A stretch of DNA of 64,000 bases from Piscinibacterium candidicorallinum (GTDB taxonomy: Bacteria; Pseudomonadota; Gammaproteobacteria; Burkholderiales; Burkholderiaceae_C): contig NZ_CP180191.1 of assembly GCF_047549485.1 (NCBI RefSeq), positions 3,162,001 to 3,226,000 on the forward strand, given 5' to 3'. The notes below the pieces were generated by a model. The model was given only the letters and a program-made list of their open reading frames with translations. It did no database searches and had not been told where the DNA came from. The position numbers were made by a program, and so were the translations under genes. This document shows positions 26,253-33,353 of this stretch, in pieces (the stretch's first letter is position 1; the number at the start of each line of letters is the position of its first letter).

Positions 26253-27494
26253 ATGTTTTCACGCAATCAATTGATCGAGCAGACCGATCCCGAGCTCTGG
26301 GCCGCCATCCAGAAGGAAAACGCGCGCCAGGAGCACCACATCGAACTCATCGCCAGCGAGAACTACACCTCGCCGGCCGTGATGGCCGCCCAGGGCAGCC
26401 AGCTCACCAACAAGTACGCCGAGGGCTACCCGGGCAAGCGCTACTACGGTGGCTGCGAGTTTGTGGACATTGCCGAGCAGCTGGCCATTGAACGCATCAA
26501 GCAGCTGTTTGGCGCCGACGCCGCCAATGTGCAGCCGCACTGCGGGGCGAGTGCCAACCAGGCCGTGTTTCTTGCCTTCCTGAAGCCGGGCGACACCATC
26601 ATGGGCATGAGCCTGGCCGAAGGCGGGCACCTCACACACGGCATGCCGCTGAACATGAGCGGCAAGTGGTTCAACGTCGTCTCCTACGGCCTGAACGCCA
26701 AGGAAGAGATCGACTACGACGCCATGGAAAAGAAGGCGCACGAGGCCAAGCCCAAGCTCATCATCGCCGGCGCCAGCGCCTACAGCCTGCACATCGACTT
26801 TGCGCGCTTTGCCAAGGTGGCCAAGGACGTGGGCGCCATCTTCATGGTGGACATGGCGCACTACGCCGGCCTGATTGCCGCGGGCGTCTACCCCAACCCG
26901 GTGCCGCATGCCGACGTGGTCACCTCCACCACCCACAAGAGCCTGCGCGGCCCGCGCGGCGGCATCATCCTCATGAAGGCCGAGCACGAGAAGGCCATCA
27001 ACAGCGCCGTGTTCCCCGGCCTGCAGGGCGGCCCGCTCATGCACGTGATCGCCGGCAAGGCCGTGGCCTTCAAGGAAGCGCTGGCGCCCGAGTTCAAGCT
27101 CTATCAGCAGCAGGTCATCAAGAACGCCGATGTCATGGCCCGCACCCTGGTTGCGCGCGGCCTGCGCATCGTCTCCGGCGGCACGCAGAGCCACGTCATG
27201 CTGGTGGACCTGCGCCCCAAGGGCATTACGGGCAAGGAAGCCGAAAAGGTGCTGGGCGAGGCCCACATCACCGTCAACAAGAACGGCATCCCCAATGACC
27301 CGGAAAAGGCCATGATCACCAGCGGCATCCGCCTGGGCTCTCCGGCCATGACCACCCGCGGCTTCAAGGAAGAAGAAGCCGCACTCACCGCCAACCTGGT
27401 GGCCGACGTGCTGGAAGACCGCTCTGAGGCCAACATCGCCGCCGTCCGCGCCAAGGTCAACGCCCTGACCGCCCGCTTCCCGGTGTACGGCTGA
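26253..27494 (+). CDS. glyA: Serine hydroxymethyltransferase
   Basis: PLP enzyme of 413 residues interconverting serine and glycine with tetrahydrofolate, the main source of one-carbon units. The PLP lysine is K229 in VVTSTTHKSLRGPRGG. Other blocks are LIASENYTSPAVMAAQGS, NKYAEGYPGKRYYGGCEFVD and GNVQPHCGA-like ANVQPHCGASANQ. The ATG at 26253 is used. In many beta-proteobacteria glyA is followed directly by nrdR. Here 4.6 kb of accessory DNA lies between them. Confidence 0.98.
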   Translation: MFSRNQLIEQTDPELWAAIQKENARQEHHIELIASENYTSPAVMAAQGSQLTNKYAEGYPGKRYYGGCEFVDIAEQLAIERIKQLFGADAANVQPHCGASANQAVFLAFLKPGDTIMGMSLAEGGHLTHGMPLNMSGKWFNVVSYGLNAKEEIDYDAMEKKAHEAKPKLIIAGASAYSLHIDFARFAKVAKDVGAIFMVDMAHYAGLIAAGVYPNPVPHADVVTSTTHKSLRGPRGGIILMKAEHEKAINSAVFPGLQGGPLMHVIAGKAVAFKEALAPEFKLYQQQVIKNADVMARTLVARGLRIVSGGTQSHVMLVDLRPKGITGKEAEKVLGEAHITVNKNGIPNDPEKAMITSGIRLGSPAMTTRGFKEEEAALTANLVADVLEDRSEANIAAVRAKVNALTARFPVYG

Positions 27495-27510
27495 CCCGTT
27501 CAGGCGCAGC

Positions 27511-27632
27511 CAAAGCAAAAGGGCCGCAGATTCTGCGGCCCTTTTTCATTCGACCCGGAAACGGGGATCGAGTGTTCATGCGGGTTTTGAGGGGAAAGTG
27601 GCTGGAGAGGGGCTTGGGGCAAGCGGAAAGCC
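27511..27632 (+). repeat. Direct repeat copy 1: glyA terminator plus dispersed repeat
   Basis: Runs from CAAAGCAAAAGGGCCGCAG through the glyA terminator and into a dispersed-repeat core (27565-27632: TTCATGCGGGTTTTG, GGGAAAGTGGCTGGAGAGG, GCAAGCGGAAAGCC). The same order recurs at 29184-29306 at roughly 75-80 percent identity by eye. The two copies flank the integron-cassette segment. Confidence 0.8.
27517..27546 (+). terminator. Terminator of glyA
   Basis: A 13-bp stem AAAAGGGCCGCAG / CTGCGGCCCTTTT with an ATT loop and a T run, 22 bp after the glyA stop. A very strong intrinsic terminator. Confidence 0.95.
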
Positions 27633-28103
27633 GTGCGGACCTGTGTGAAATCTGGTTCTTTCGCTGGCGTGGGACTGAACAAAAGGCAAGGCCTGAGCCT
27701 GTTTCCCTGCTCACTTAGCGCGATCTGCCATTTCCGTTTAGAACCGGCTACGGACAAGCGTAAAGCCAGACTTCGACGAAATGGATTCAATCATTTTCAG
27801 CCGTGCTGAAGTAGGCAAAAGGCAAGACCTGGCCCTATTTCCCCATTTGCTTCAACACTTGCGATGGGCTGATCGACCATCATGGCCAGCCGGGTGATGC
27901 CCCAGGCTGCGCGACGCCGATAACTCTTCCGACAGCCCAGCCTGCCGCTCGTAGCGTGTGGCGCCGCAGCTTCGCAGATTCCATGTCGGCACGGGACGCT
28001 CTCGATCCCACTTCTGATGCCGGATATACGGCTGCAGGTTTCTCTCCCAGCCAGCCCTCAACGATCAGATCTTGCTGTGCTTGGGGGAGTCCATATAGGA
28101 GGG
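27633..28103. other. Non-coding accessory DNA with degenerate repeats
   Basis: About 470 bp with no gene I can support. It holds a repeat-like fragment (27732-27758, GGACAAGCGTAAAGCCAGAC). It also holds an imperfect direct repeat of about 40 bp, centred on AAAAGGCAAGGCCTGAGCCT (27682 on) and AAAAGGCAAGACCTGGCCCT (27814 on). A short open frame on the minus strand (27852-28061) has no recognisable domain and looks like a decayed remnant. Confidence 0.5.
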
Positions 28104-28110
28104 GTTAGGC
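28104..28110 (-). mobile_element. Integron attC R''-type half-site after cassette gene 1
   Basis: On the minus strand GCCTAAC follows the stop codon of the gene at 28112-28522 by one base, as the start of an attC normally does. The matching 3' half is at best GTTGAGG (28056-28062), and the stem between them is poor. The attC of this cassette therefore seems truncated or decayed. Confidence 0.45.
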
Positions 28111-28111
28111 G

Positions 28112-28522
28112 TCACTTCACGTAGCCCAAAGCGGCTGTTCTAGGAGTGCGCCATGCGGATGGATTGCGGGCGACAGCTTGATCGCTGTACGTGGCAACGA
28201 ACGCTGGTACCTCTCTGAGCGTTCGCGGATAGGGCACTACCTGCATGCCACCCAAAGCGCTTTCCTGGTAGAAGGACTGAAAGAGGAAGCCATGCTCTGC
28301 CAGGTATTTCACCTTCTTCCATTGGGCTATGTCGGTCTTCCGCGGCGCGTGGAACTTGCGACCCAGCATTGTCATTGGTGCTGCGCACTGAGGGCAGAGA
28401 CGGGCGCTCGCCGTATGAGGCTTGCGAAAGGCTTTGCGACAGCCAAAGCACACAAACGGGAAGAGGTAGCGTTGAACGTCGCGTTCCTTAGGAAAGTAGG
28501 AGTGATGCTTAAACGCGGCCAT
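28112..28522 (-). CDS. Integron-cassette zinc-ribbon protein of unknown function
   Basis: 136-residue basic protein with two CxxC pairs, C25/C28 (FVCFGCRKAF) and C43/C46 (RLCPQCAAPM), forming a probable zinc ribbon. A conserved-looking stretch follows, GRKFHAPRKTDIAQWKKVKYL, then EHGFLFQSFYQ. No enzymatic motif is seen. The gene starts 17 bp inside the cassette boundary (minus strand TTAGGCGTCACAT...), and its stop is next to a GCCTAAC half-site. That is the compact single-gene layout of an integron cassette. Similar small Zn-ribbon proteins occur in cassette arrays (recollection, not searched). Its base composition is lower in GC than the housekeeping neighbours. Confidence 0.75.
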   Translation of the reverse strand: MAAFKHHSYFPKERDVQRYLFPFVCFGCRKAFRKPHTASARLCPQCAAPMTMLGRKFHAPRKTDIAQWKKVKYLAEHGFLFQSFYQESALGGMQVVPYPRTLREVPAFVATYSDQAVARNPSAWRTPRTAALGYVK

Positions 28523-28538
28523 GGCAGAAGTATGTGAC

Positions 28539-28616
28539 GCCTAACGTTGAGTTGAGCCGCAAGCACAAGCGACCGAAGGGCGCTTGTGCTTGTCGGCTTC
28601 CAACGACAAGTTAGGC
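28539..28616 (-). mobile_element. Integron attC recombination site (78 bp)
   Basis: Complementary end boxes GCCTAAC (28539-28545) and GTTAGGC (28610-28616) enclose a long imperfect inverted repeat. GCCG plus CAAGCACAAGCG pairs with CGCTTGTGCTTG plus CGGC, with one extra T on the second arm, as the extrahelical base of attC sites. The loop is ACCGAAGGG. The stop codon TAA of the upstream cassette gene (28611-28613) lies inside the first box. On the minus strand it separates cassette gene 2 (28611-28979) from cassette gene 1 (28112-28522). No integrase gene is present in the window. Confidence 0.85.
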
Positions 28617-28979
28617 GCCTTCGCCGTATTGGTTCTCATACTTGCCTTTCATGTGAGCCTCGAAGTCCGGAGGTCCAGATACCTCCCAGAAGGACGAGTC
28701 CACCGCGGTGAGGCGACAGCACTCCTCTCCCTGGCAAACGCCGATGAAGCTGCCATCAATCGTTTGAAGCACGCCGCCGTACCAAGCGCGCAATTCATCC
28801 GGGCGTAGCACCGCAGGTTCCGAAGCCGTCTGCGCCTCGATTTCGCGAGCTCCGATGCCGATACACTCATCGACCTGCACAACCCATTCGTCGACGCTGC
28901 AGAAAGCTTCGACATCTGGCAGAAGGGTGTTGAAGTCAATCAACTCTCCCGCAGTGCTGTGCTGCCTGATGGTCACCAT
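28611..28979 (-). CDS. Integron-cassette protein of unknown function
   Basis: 122-residue acidic protein, MVTIRQHSTAGELIDFNTLL at its start, with WVVQVDECIGIGAREI and FWEVSGPPDFEAHMKGKYEN later. It has no signal peptide, membrane segment or known motif that I can see. Its ATG is only three bases from a GTTAGAC box (28983-28989 in reverse) and its TAA stop lies inside the attC at 28539-28616. The gene therefore fills the cassette from edge to edge. No clear ribosome site precedes the ATG, which is common for the first gene next to an att site. Function not recognised. Confidence 0.75.
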   Translation of the reverse strand: MVTIRQHSTAGELIDFNTLLPDVEAFCSVDEWVVQVDECIGIGAREIEAQTASEPAVLRPDELRAWYGGVLQTIDGSFIGVCQGEECCRLTAVDSSFWEVSGPPDFEAHMKGKYENQYGEGA

Positions 28980-28982
28980 GGC

Positions 28983-29040
28983 GTCTAACTAGATATAGAC
29001 CGCAAATCTGCGACATAAAACGGCACTTGCGGTCTAAATC
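28983..29040 (-). mobile_element. Partial attC- or attI-like site at the cassette edge
   Basis: On the minus strand it ends GTTAGAC, a good GTTRRRY core, right before the cassette gene. A 10-bp inverted repeat TAGACCGCAA / TTGCGGTCTA (28996-29005 with 29027-29036) resembles attC arms. The second outer box expected beyond the arms is missing, so this is a decayed attC or the remains of the primary attI site. Confidence 0.5.
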
Positions 29041-29092
29041 AAGGGCGTCGCAGCCTGCGGAGCCAACAACAACGCGGGGCCTCGCGATACTG

Positions 29093-29108
29093 CTGTTCAT
29101 TTGAACAG
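29093..29108. promoter_or_regulatory. LexA-box-like palindrome
   Basis: CTGT-TCATTTGA-ACAG fits the CTGT-N8-ACAG pattern of LexA sites, embedded in a 20-bp near-perfect palindrome (29091-29110). No gene starts close by on the plus strand. It lies about 100 bp outside the cassette boundary, where integron integrase promoters, often LexA-controlled, normally sit. The link is inference. Confidence 0.4.
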
Positions 29109-29183
29109 CATTAAGTGAACTCACAAACCCGGCAGGCTGCTGAAGTCTATCTGGCGGCTTGAACAAGCGCGAGATCAGCACCG

Positions 29184-29306
29184 CAAAGCAAAAGAGCCGC
29201 AGATTCTGCGGCCCTTTTTCATTCGATCCGACAACGCCGATCAAGCATTCATGCGGGTCTTCAGGGCAAAGTGGCTGGAGAGGTCCGCCAGACGAGCGGG
29301 AAGCAC
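29184..29306 (+). repeat. Direct repeat copy 2: glyA-type terminator plus dispersed repeat
   Basis: Begins CAAAGCAAAAGAGCCGCAG and carries the same hairpin (one mismatch from a G to A change) and T run (29191-29219). The dispersed-repeat core follows at 29239-29306 (GATCAAGCATTCATGCGGGT, then CTTCAGGGCAAAGTGGCTGGAGAGG). No plus-strand gene ends here, so the terminator is an orphan duplicate of the one after glyA. Confidence 0.8.
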
Positions 29307-29332
29307 GTCGCCGCTGCACGCGGCGCCCTCAG

Positions 29333-29767
29333 TCAGATGCCGAAAACCACCCTCACCAGCGCCACCGGCCCGGCTGCGGCGAGCAGTGCCACTTCAAACA
29401 TGGCAAAGAGATCGAACGCCTTTCGCTTGCGCAGCGAGTCTTCCGGGCCGACGCCAAGGTGTTTGAATATGACTAGTTTGGCGAACTCTCCCCTCCGCCG
29501 ATCACAGAAGTACTCACTCGCCCAGTACTGAAGGAACCAAACCATAAAGAAAACAAACACGGGTTCCGCAGACCGCTCCTTGTCGAGCCCGAGCGCGATG
29601 AGTCCGGTTACTGGCGTAATGATGAGCGCTGCACGGCTGAACCAGTGTGCGCCGCGCAGGAACGCCATCCACTGCTTTTCGCTGATTTGCTCGGGAACGT
29701 CCGCGCAGTGCGCGCAGGCCATGCCAGCCGCTACGAGTTTGGCGCCGCAGAACTCACACTCCGCCAC
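29333..29767 (-). CDS. Zinc-ribbon membrane protein of unknown function
   Basis: 144 residues. An N-terminal zinc ribbon (C4/C7 in CEFC and C18/C21 in CAHC) precedes hydrophobic segments at about 45-62 and 68-88. A third lies at the C-terminus (FAMFEVALLAAAGPVALVRVVF). It is probably an inner-membrane protein with a cytosolic metal-binding head. Codon use looks less GC-biased than the housekeeping genes, in keeping with the accessory location. It follows the GNAT gene on the same strand by 9 bp. Function not recognised. Confidence 0.65.
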   Translation of the reverse strand: MAECEFCGAKLVAAGMACAHCADVPEQISEKQWMAFLRGAHWFSRAALIITPVTGLIALGLDKERSAEPVFVFFMVWFLQYWASEYFCDRRRGEFAKLVIFKHLGVGPEDSLRKRKAFDLFAMFEVALLAAAGPVALVRVVFGI

Positions 29768-29776
29768 GGCAGGGCC

Positions 29777-30355
29777 TTACTGCTTGCCCACCCGAGTCGC
29801 GCGCATGAACCCGTGGCGCTCCAGCCAGGCGCTGGTCCAGTCGTCTTCGTCGGTGGCGATGGCCACGGCCTTCAGGCCGAGCTTCTTGGCGTGGGCGTCG
29901 ATGGCCAGCAGGATCTGGTTGGCAAAGCCCTGCTTGCGGAATTCGGGCACCACGTCCAGATCGACCATGCGGCCGTACCAGGCGCCGCCGCTGGCCAGGG
30001 TCATCATGCCGACCATGCCCACCGGCGTCTCGCCGTTCATGGCGAAGTACCACTTGATGGGCAGGCCGCGCTGCTGTTCGTGCATCTCGCGCACCTTGCC
30101 CTCGGCGTCGGCGCGCATCTTGTTGATGGCCAGCTCGACCTTCTCGCGCAGGTCTGTGTACAGCGCCCAGGCTTCCGGGCCGCTGATCTGCTTGAGCGTG
30201 AGGCTGCTGGCCTCGGGCGCGTCAGCCACCGGGCGGATCATGAGCCAGTTGCCCCCGCCCAGCGGCGGCGCGCGGCGCGGGGCGCCGAAGAGCATCGCTT
30301 CCGAGGTGGTGGCTGCTTCGAGCAGCGCGGGGGAGAGTTTCTCTGGCGAATTCAT
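29777..30355 (-). CDS. GNAT family N-acetyltransferase
   Basis: 192-residue acetyltransferase. The C-terminal half has the GNAT fold: IKWYFAMNGETPVGMVGMMTL (strands 2-4), then WYGRMVDLDVVPEFRKQGFANQIL. The acetyl-CoA pyrophosphate loop is RKQGFA. Motif B follows as AIATDEDDWTSAWLERHGF. The N-terminal ~60 residues are not typical of the core fold. The ATG at 30355 is used (MNSPEKLSPALLEAA), with GAGAG-type purines absent upstream, so the start is moderately sure. The substrate is unknown. Confidence 0.85.
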   Translation of the reverse strand: MNSPEKLSPALLEAATTSEAMLFGAPRRAPPLGGGNWLMIRPVADAPEASSLTLKQISGPEAWALYTDLREKVELAINKMRADAEGKVREMHEQQRGLPIKWYFAMNGETPVGMVGMMTLASGGAWYGRMVDLDVVPEFRKQGFANQILLAIDAHAKKLGLKAVAIATDEDDWTSAWLERHGFMRATRVGKQ

Positions 30356-30530
30356 ACAGACCGCAAGCTTATGCGTTTTCAGCACATTGCTGCGCCGCCA
30401 CGCCACGATTTCGTGTGAAACAGCCAGCAACGGCGCGGGTTTTCAGGACAAATGCGCTTGAACACTGCGCCCAGGCTGCGAAAGGCACGCTGCCCCGCGT
30501 GGGCTTGCGCGGTGCAAAGCTGAAAAGCGA

Positions 30531-30597
30531 GATCGGCTCTGGGAGCCAGTCTTCAGGCCAAAATGGCTGGAAAGCCGCATGGGACAAGCGGAAGCCA
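30531..30597 (+). repeat. Dispersed repeat, short form, between GNAT and chromate-transporter genes
   Basis: GATCGGCTCTGGGAGCCAGT, CTTCAGGCCAAAATGGCTGGAAAGCCGCA, GGGACAAGCGGAAGCC. It is the best intergenic match to the copy inside ureB. A more degraded copy seems to lie just upstream (30433-30490, GCGGGTTTTCAGGACAAATG). Confidence 0.75.
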
Positions 30598-30627
30598 GTC
30601 CTGGACACGCTGGACTCAATCCGACTC

Positions 30628-32022
30628 TCAACCCAGCACCGCATTCAGCGCCACCCCCAGCACAGCCGCCGCGCCAATCACCTCGATCACGCTGCGCTTG
30701 AACACAAACAGCGCCACGCCGGCGGCCAGCGCAATGCCCAGGCTTGCGGCGTAGCGCGCATCCAGTGCGGCCGGCGCCCAGAGCACGGCCGCAGCAAAGA
30801 ACACGGCCAGCTTGGCAATGCCGCCCACCACGGCGGCTGACACTGCGGCCAGCGGCGCGGCCAGGCGGCTGTGCTGCCGGCCGCTTTCCACCAGCGGCCC
30901 ACCGATCAGAATGAACAGAAAGCTCGGCAGGAAGGTGAAGAAGGTCACCACCGTGGCCGCCACTGCGCCGGCTGCGGCCGGAGACAGCGCCAGCCCCTCT
31001 GCCGCGCCCCAGCCGCCCACATAGCCCACAAAGGCCACCACCATGATCAGCGGGCCGGGCGTGGTTTCGCCCAGGGCCAGGCCGTCGATCATTTGCGTGG
31101 CCGTGAGCCAGCCGTAGTGGTCCACCGCCCCCTGATAGACATAGGGCAGCACGGCATAGGCGCCGCCAAAGGTGAGCAGCGCCACCTTGGTGAAGAACCA
31201 GCCCATCTGCGTGAGCGCGCCCTGCCAGCCGTAGAGCGCCGTCAGCACCGCCATGGGCAGCAGCCAGAGCGCGGCCCCCACCGCCAGCAGCAGCGCCAGG
31301 TGCCGCGGTGCAAAGCGTGCGTGGGCGGGCGGCGGGGTGTGGTCGTCAATCACATGGCCGCCGGTGTCTGCGGTGGCGCCGCCGGCTTGCGCATGTGAAG
31401 CCGGCGCCCAGTGCTGCGCGGTGAACACGCCCACCAGCGCCGCCGCAGCAATCACCCACGGAAAGGCCACGCCCGCCAGCAGCGCCGCAAAGCTTGCCAG
31501 CGCCAGGGCCCAGGCCAGCGGCGCGCGCAGCACCTTGCTGCCCAGGCGCCAGCCGGCAAAGGCAATCACCGCCACCACGGCCGGCTTGATGCCCCAGAAC
31601 AGGCCCTGCACCCAGCCCAGGTTGCCGTGCGCCATGTACAGCCACGACAGCCCGATCAGGATGAACAGCGAAGGCAGCACAAACAGCCCGCCGGCAATGA
31701 GGCCGCCCCAGGTGCGGTGCATCAGCCAGCCGATGTAGGTGGCCAGCTGCTGCGCCTCCGGCCCCGGCAGCACCATGCAGTAGTTCAGGGCGTGCAGAAA
31801 GCGCCGCTCGCTGATCCAGCGGCGCCGCTGCACGAGTTCGCTGTGCATGATGGCAATCTGCCCGGCCGGGCCGCCAAAGCTGATGAACCCCAGCTTGAGC
31901 CAGAAGCGCAGGGCCTCGCCCAAAGGAACCGTGGGCACTGCTGGCACCGGTGGCGCGGCAGACGCACTGGGGTCGCTGGGCGGGGCCGCAGGGCGTGCTG
32001 CGGCGTGGGGCGTATCAGACAT
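30628..32022 (-). CDS. chrA: Chromate transporter ChrA (two-domain)
   Basis: 464-residue inner-membrane CHR-family protein with two homologous CHR halves. The first half has FWLKLGFISFGGPAGQIAIMHSELV and NYCMVLPGPEAQQLATYIG. The second has FFTKVALLTFGGAYAVLPYV and MIDGLALGETTPGPLIMVVAFVGYVGG, the long-chain CHR arrangement. Members export chromate and confer chromate resistance. A His/Pro-rich stretch (GGHVIDDHTPPPAHA) links the halves. The N-terminal 45 residues are Ala/Pro-rich and disordered. The ATG at 32022 is used. It lies in the accessory pocket between glyA and nrdR and is divergent from nrdR. Confidence 0.93.
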   Translation of the reverse strand: MSDTPHAAARPAAPPSDPSASAAPPVPAVPTVPLGEALRFWLKLGFISFGGPAGQIAIMHSELVQRRRWISERRFLHALNYCMVLPGPEAQQLATYIGWLMHRTWGGLIAGGLFVLPSLFILIGLSWLYMAHGNLGWVQGLFWGIKPAVVAVIAFAGWRLGSKVLRAPLAWALALASFAALLAGVAFPWVIAAAALVGVFTAQHWAPASHAQAGGATADTGGHVIDDHTPPPAHARFAPRHLALLLAVGAALWLLPMAVLTALYGWQGALTQMGWFFTKVALLTFGGAYAVLPYVYQGAVDHYGWLTATQMIDGLALGETTPGPLIMVVAFVGYVGGWGAAEGLALSPAAAGAVAATVVTFFTFLPSFLFILIGGPLVESGRQHSRLAAPLAAVSAAVVGGIAKLAVFFAAAVLWAPAALDARYAASLGIALAAGVALFVFKRSVIEVIGAAAVLGVALNAVLG

Positions 32023-32094
32023 GTGGCCGATCTTAGGCAGGGCAGATGACACGCCGGACCCTGGCCCAGGCACAAGCAATGCAAAAATCCCGCA

Positions 32095-32565
32095 ATGCGC
32101 TGCCCCTTCTGCAACCACGACGACACCGCCGTGCTTGAAACCCGTGCCTCCGATGACGGCACTGTCCTGCGCCGCCGCCGGCAATGCCCGGCCTGCGAGA
32201 AGCGCTTCACCACCTATGAGCGCGCGGAGCTGAGCTTTCCGCTGGTGGTCAAGAAGAACGGCAGCCGCGTGGAGTACGACCAGTCCAAGCTGCGCGCCTC
32301 GCTCGGCCTGTCGCTGCGCAAGCGCCCGGTCACGGCCGAGAGCCTGGAAGCCGCGATTGGCCGGATCGAATCCAAGCTCATGAGCTCAGCCGAGAAGGAG
32401 ATCCCCTCCGAGCGCCTGGGCGAGCTGGTGATGCGCGAGCTCAAGAAGCTCGACAAGGTGGCCTACATCCGCTTTGCCAGCGTCTACAAGAGTTTCGAGG
32501 ACGTGGACGAGTTTGCCGACGCCGTGCTCGAACTCAAGCCGCGCAAGGACAAGCCGGGCGCCTGA
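32095..32565 (+). CDS. nrdR: Transcriptional repressor NrdR
   Basis: Nucleotide-sensing repressor of ribonucleotide reductase genes, 156 residues. The zinc ribbon has C3, C6, C31 and C34 (MRCPFC and RQCPACEKRFTTYER), and an ATP-cone domain occupies about 49-139 (VVKKNGSRVEYDQSKLRASL). It binds NrdR boxes upstream of nrd operons when dATP is high. It is followed, after hsp20, by ribD; nrdR next to ribD is a conserved order. Confidence 0.97.
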   Translation: MRCPFCNHDDTAVLETRASDDGTVLRRRRQCPACEKRFTTYERAELSFPLVVKKNGSRVEYDQSKLRASLGLSLRKRPVTAESLEAAIGRIESKLMSSAEKEIPSERLGELVMRELKKLDKVAYIRFASVYKSFEDVDEFADAVLELKPRKDKPGA

Positions 32566-32720
32566 GCCTGGCTGGGCCGGTGGCTCGCCGCAAGGGCTTG
32601 GCCTGACCTCACCCGATGGGCGCCGCGCCGCCCAAAAGCGCGCCAGATCGGGGCGATTTGCGCTGAATCAAGCGCCGCACACTGCGATCGTTTTCGGCGC
32701 GATTCGAGCCGTGCTTCCCC

Positions 32721-32749
32721 CTTGGAATTGCCCGCACAGCCCCTAGCTT
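32721..32749 (+). promoter_or_regulatory. Sigma32-type heat-shock promoter of hsp20
   Basis: CTTGGAA (32721-32727), a 12-bp spacer and CCCCTAGCTT (32740-32749) resemble the consensus CTTGAAA-N11-16-CCCCATNT. It lies about 58 bp upstream of the Hsp20 gene. Confidence 0.6.
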
Positions 32750-32806
32750 GGGTGCATGGACGCGCAGCCTGCGTCCGCTGCCCCAAACCCTCAAGGAGGT
32801 TGACCC

Positions 32807-33259
32807 ATGAACGCCATCATCACTCGCCGCAATGTGCGCGACCCCTTCGCGCTCTTTGATTCCGTGCTCGACGATTTCTTCGCCCGCCCGGGCGCCGTCT
32901 CCGCCCCGCTGGCGCGTGAAGGCCAGTCGCTCGTGGCCAAGGCCCGCATCGAAGTGGTGGAAAAGCCCGAAGCCTATGAAGTCCGTGCCGACCTGCCCGG
33001 CGTGAGCAAGGACGACATCGAAGTCGACGTGCACGAAGCAACCGTCTCCATTCGCGCCACCCGCAAGAGCGCCAACGAACAGAAGGACGGCGAGAAGATC
33101 CTGTTCTCCGAGCGCAGCTACGAGAGCTACGCCCGCACCTTCGAGCTTCCCCAGGCCGTGGACTCGGCCCGCGCAGAAGCCAGGTTCGAAAACGGCGTAC
33201 TGACCCTCACGCTGCCGCGCGTGAACGCACCGCAGGTCAAGCGCGTGTCTATCCAGTAA
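32807..33259 (+). CDS. Hsp20/alpha-crystallin small heat-shock protein
   Basis: 150-residue ATP-independent holdase. The alpha-crystallin domain spans about 45-135: KARIEVVEKPEAYEVRADLPGVSKDDIEVDV, then RSYESYARTFELPQAVD, and AEARFENGVLTLTLPRVN with the conserved GVLTLTLP strand. The short C-terminal tail ends VKRVSIQ, an I-x-I/V-like assembly motif. A perfect AAGGAGGT ribosome site lies six bases upstream of the ATG and a sigma32-like promoter precedes it. A terminator follows. Confidence 0.94.
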   Translation: MNAIITRRNVRDPFALFDSVLDDFFARPGAVSAPLAREGQSLVAKARIEVVEKPEAYEVRADLPGVSKDDIEVDVHEATVSIRATRKSANEQKDGEKILFSERSYESYARTFELPQAVDSARAEARFENGVLTLTLPRVNAPQVKRVSIQ

Positions 33260-33280
33260 CGCTGCTGCCTGCTTCAGCAC

Positions 33281-33304
33281 AAAGGCCCGCCTCGGCGGGC
33301 CTTT
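33281..33304 (+). terminator. Terminator of hsp20
   Basis: AAAGGCCCGC / GCGGGCCTTT stem with a CTCG loop and TTTT, 22 bp after the stop codon. Confidence 0.9.
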
Positions 33305-33353
33305 TGCATGGCTGCCGGCACGTGGCGGCGATGCGCAGCTAAAGTCGGCTCCT

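Noticed and set aside
27852..28061. 70-codon minus-strand frame next to the cassette region with an SRSLGHH-like segment recalling tyrosine recombinase C-termini
   Set aside because: Only a few residues match and the catalytic Arg/His/Tyr set is absent. It could be a remnant, but the evidence is not enough to name an integrase.
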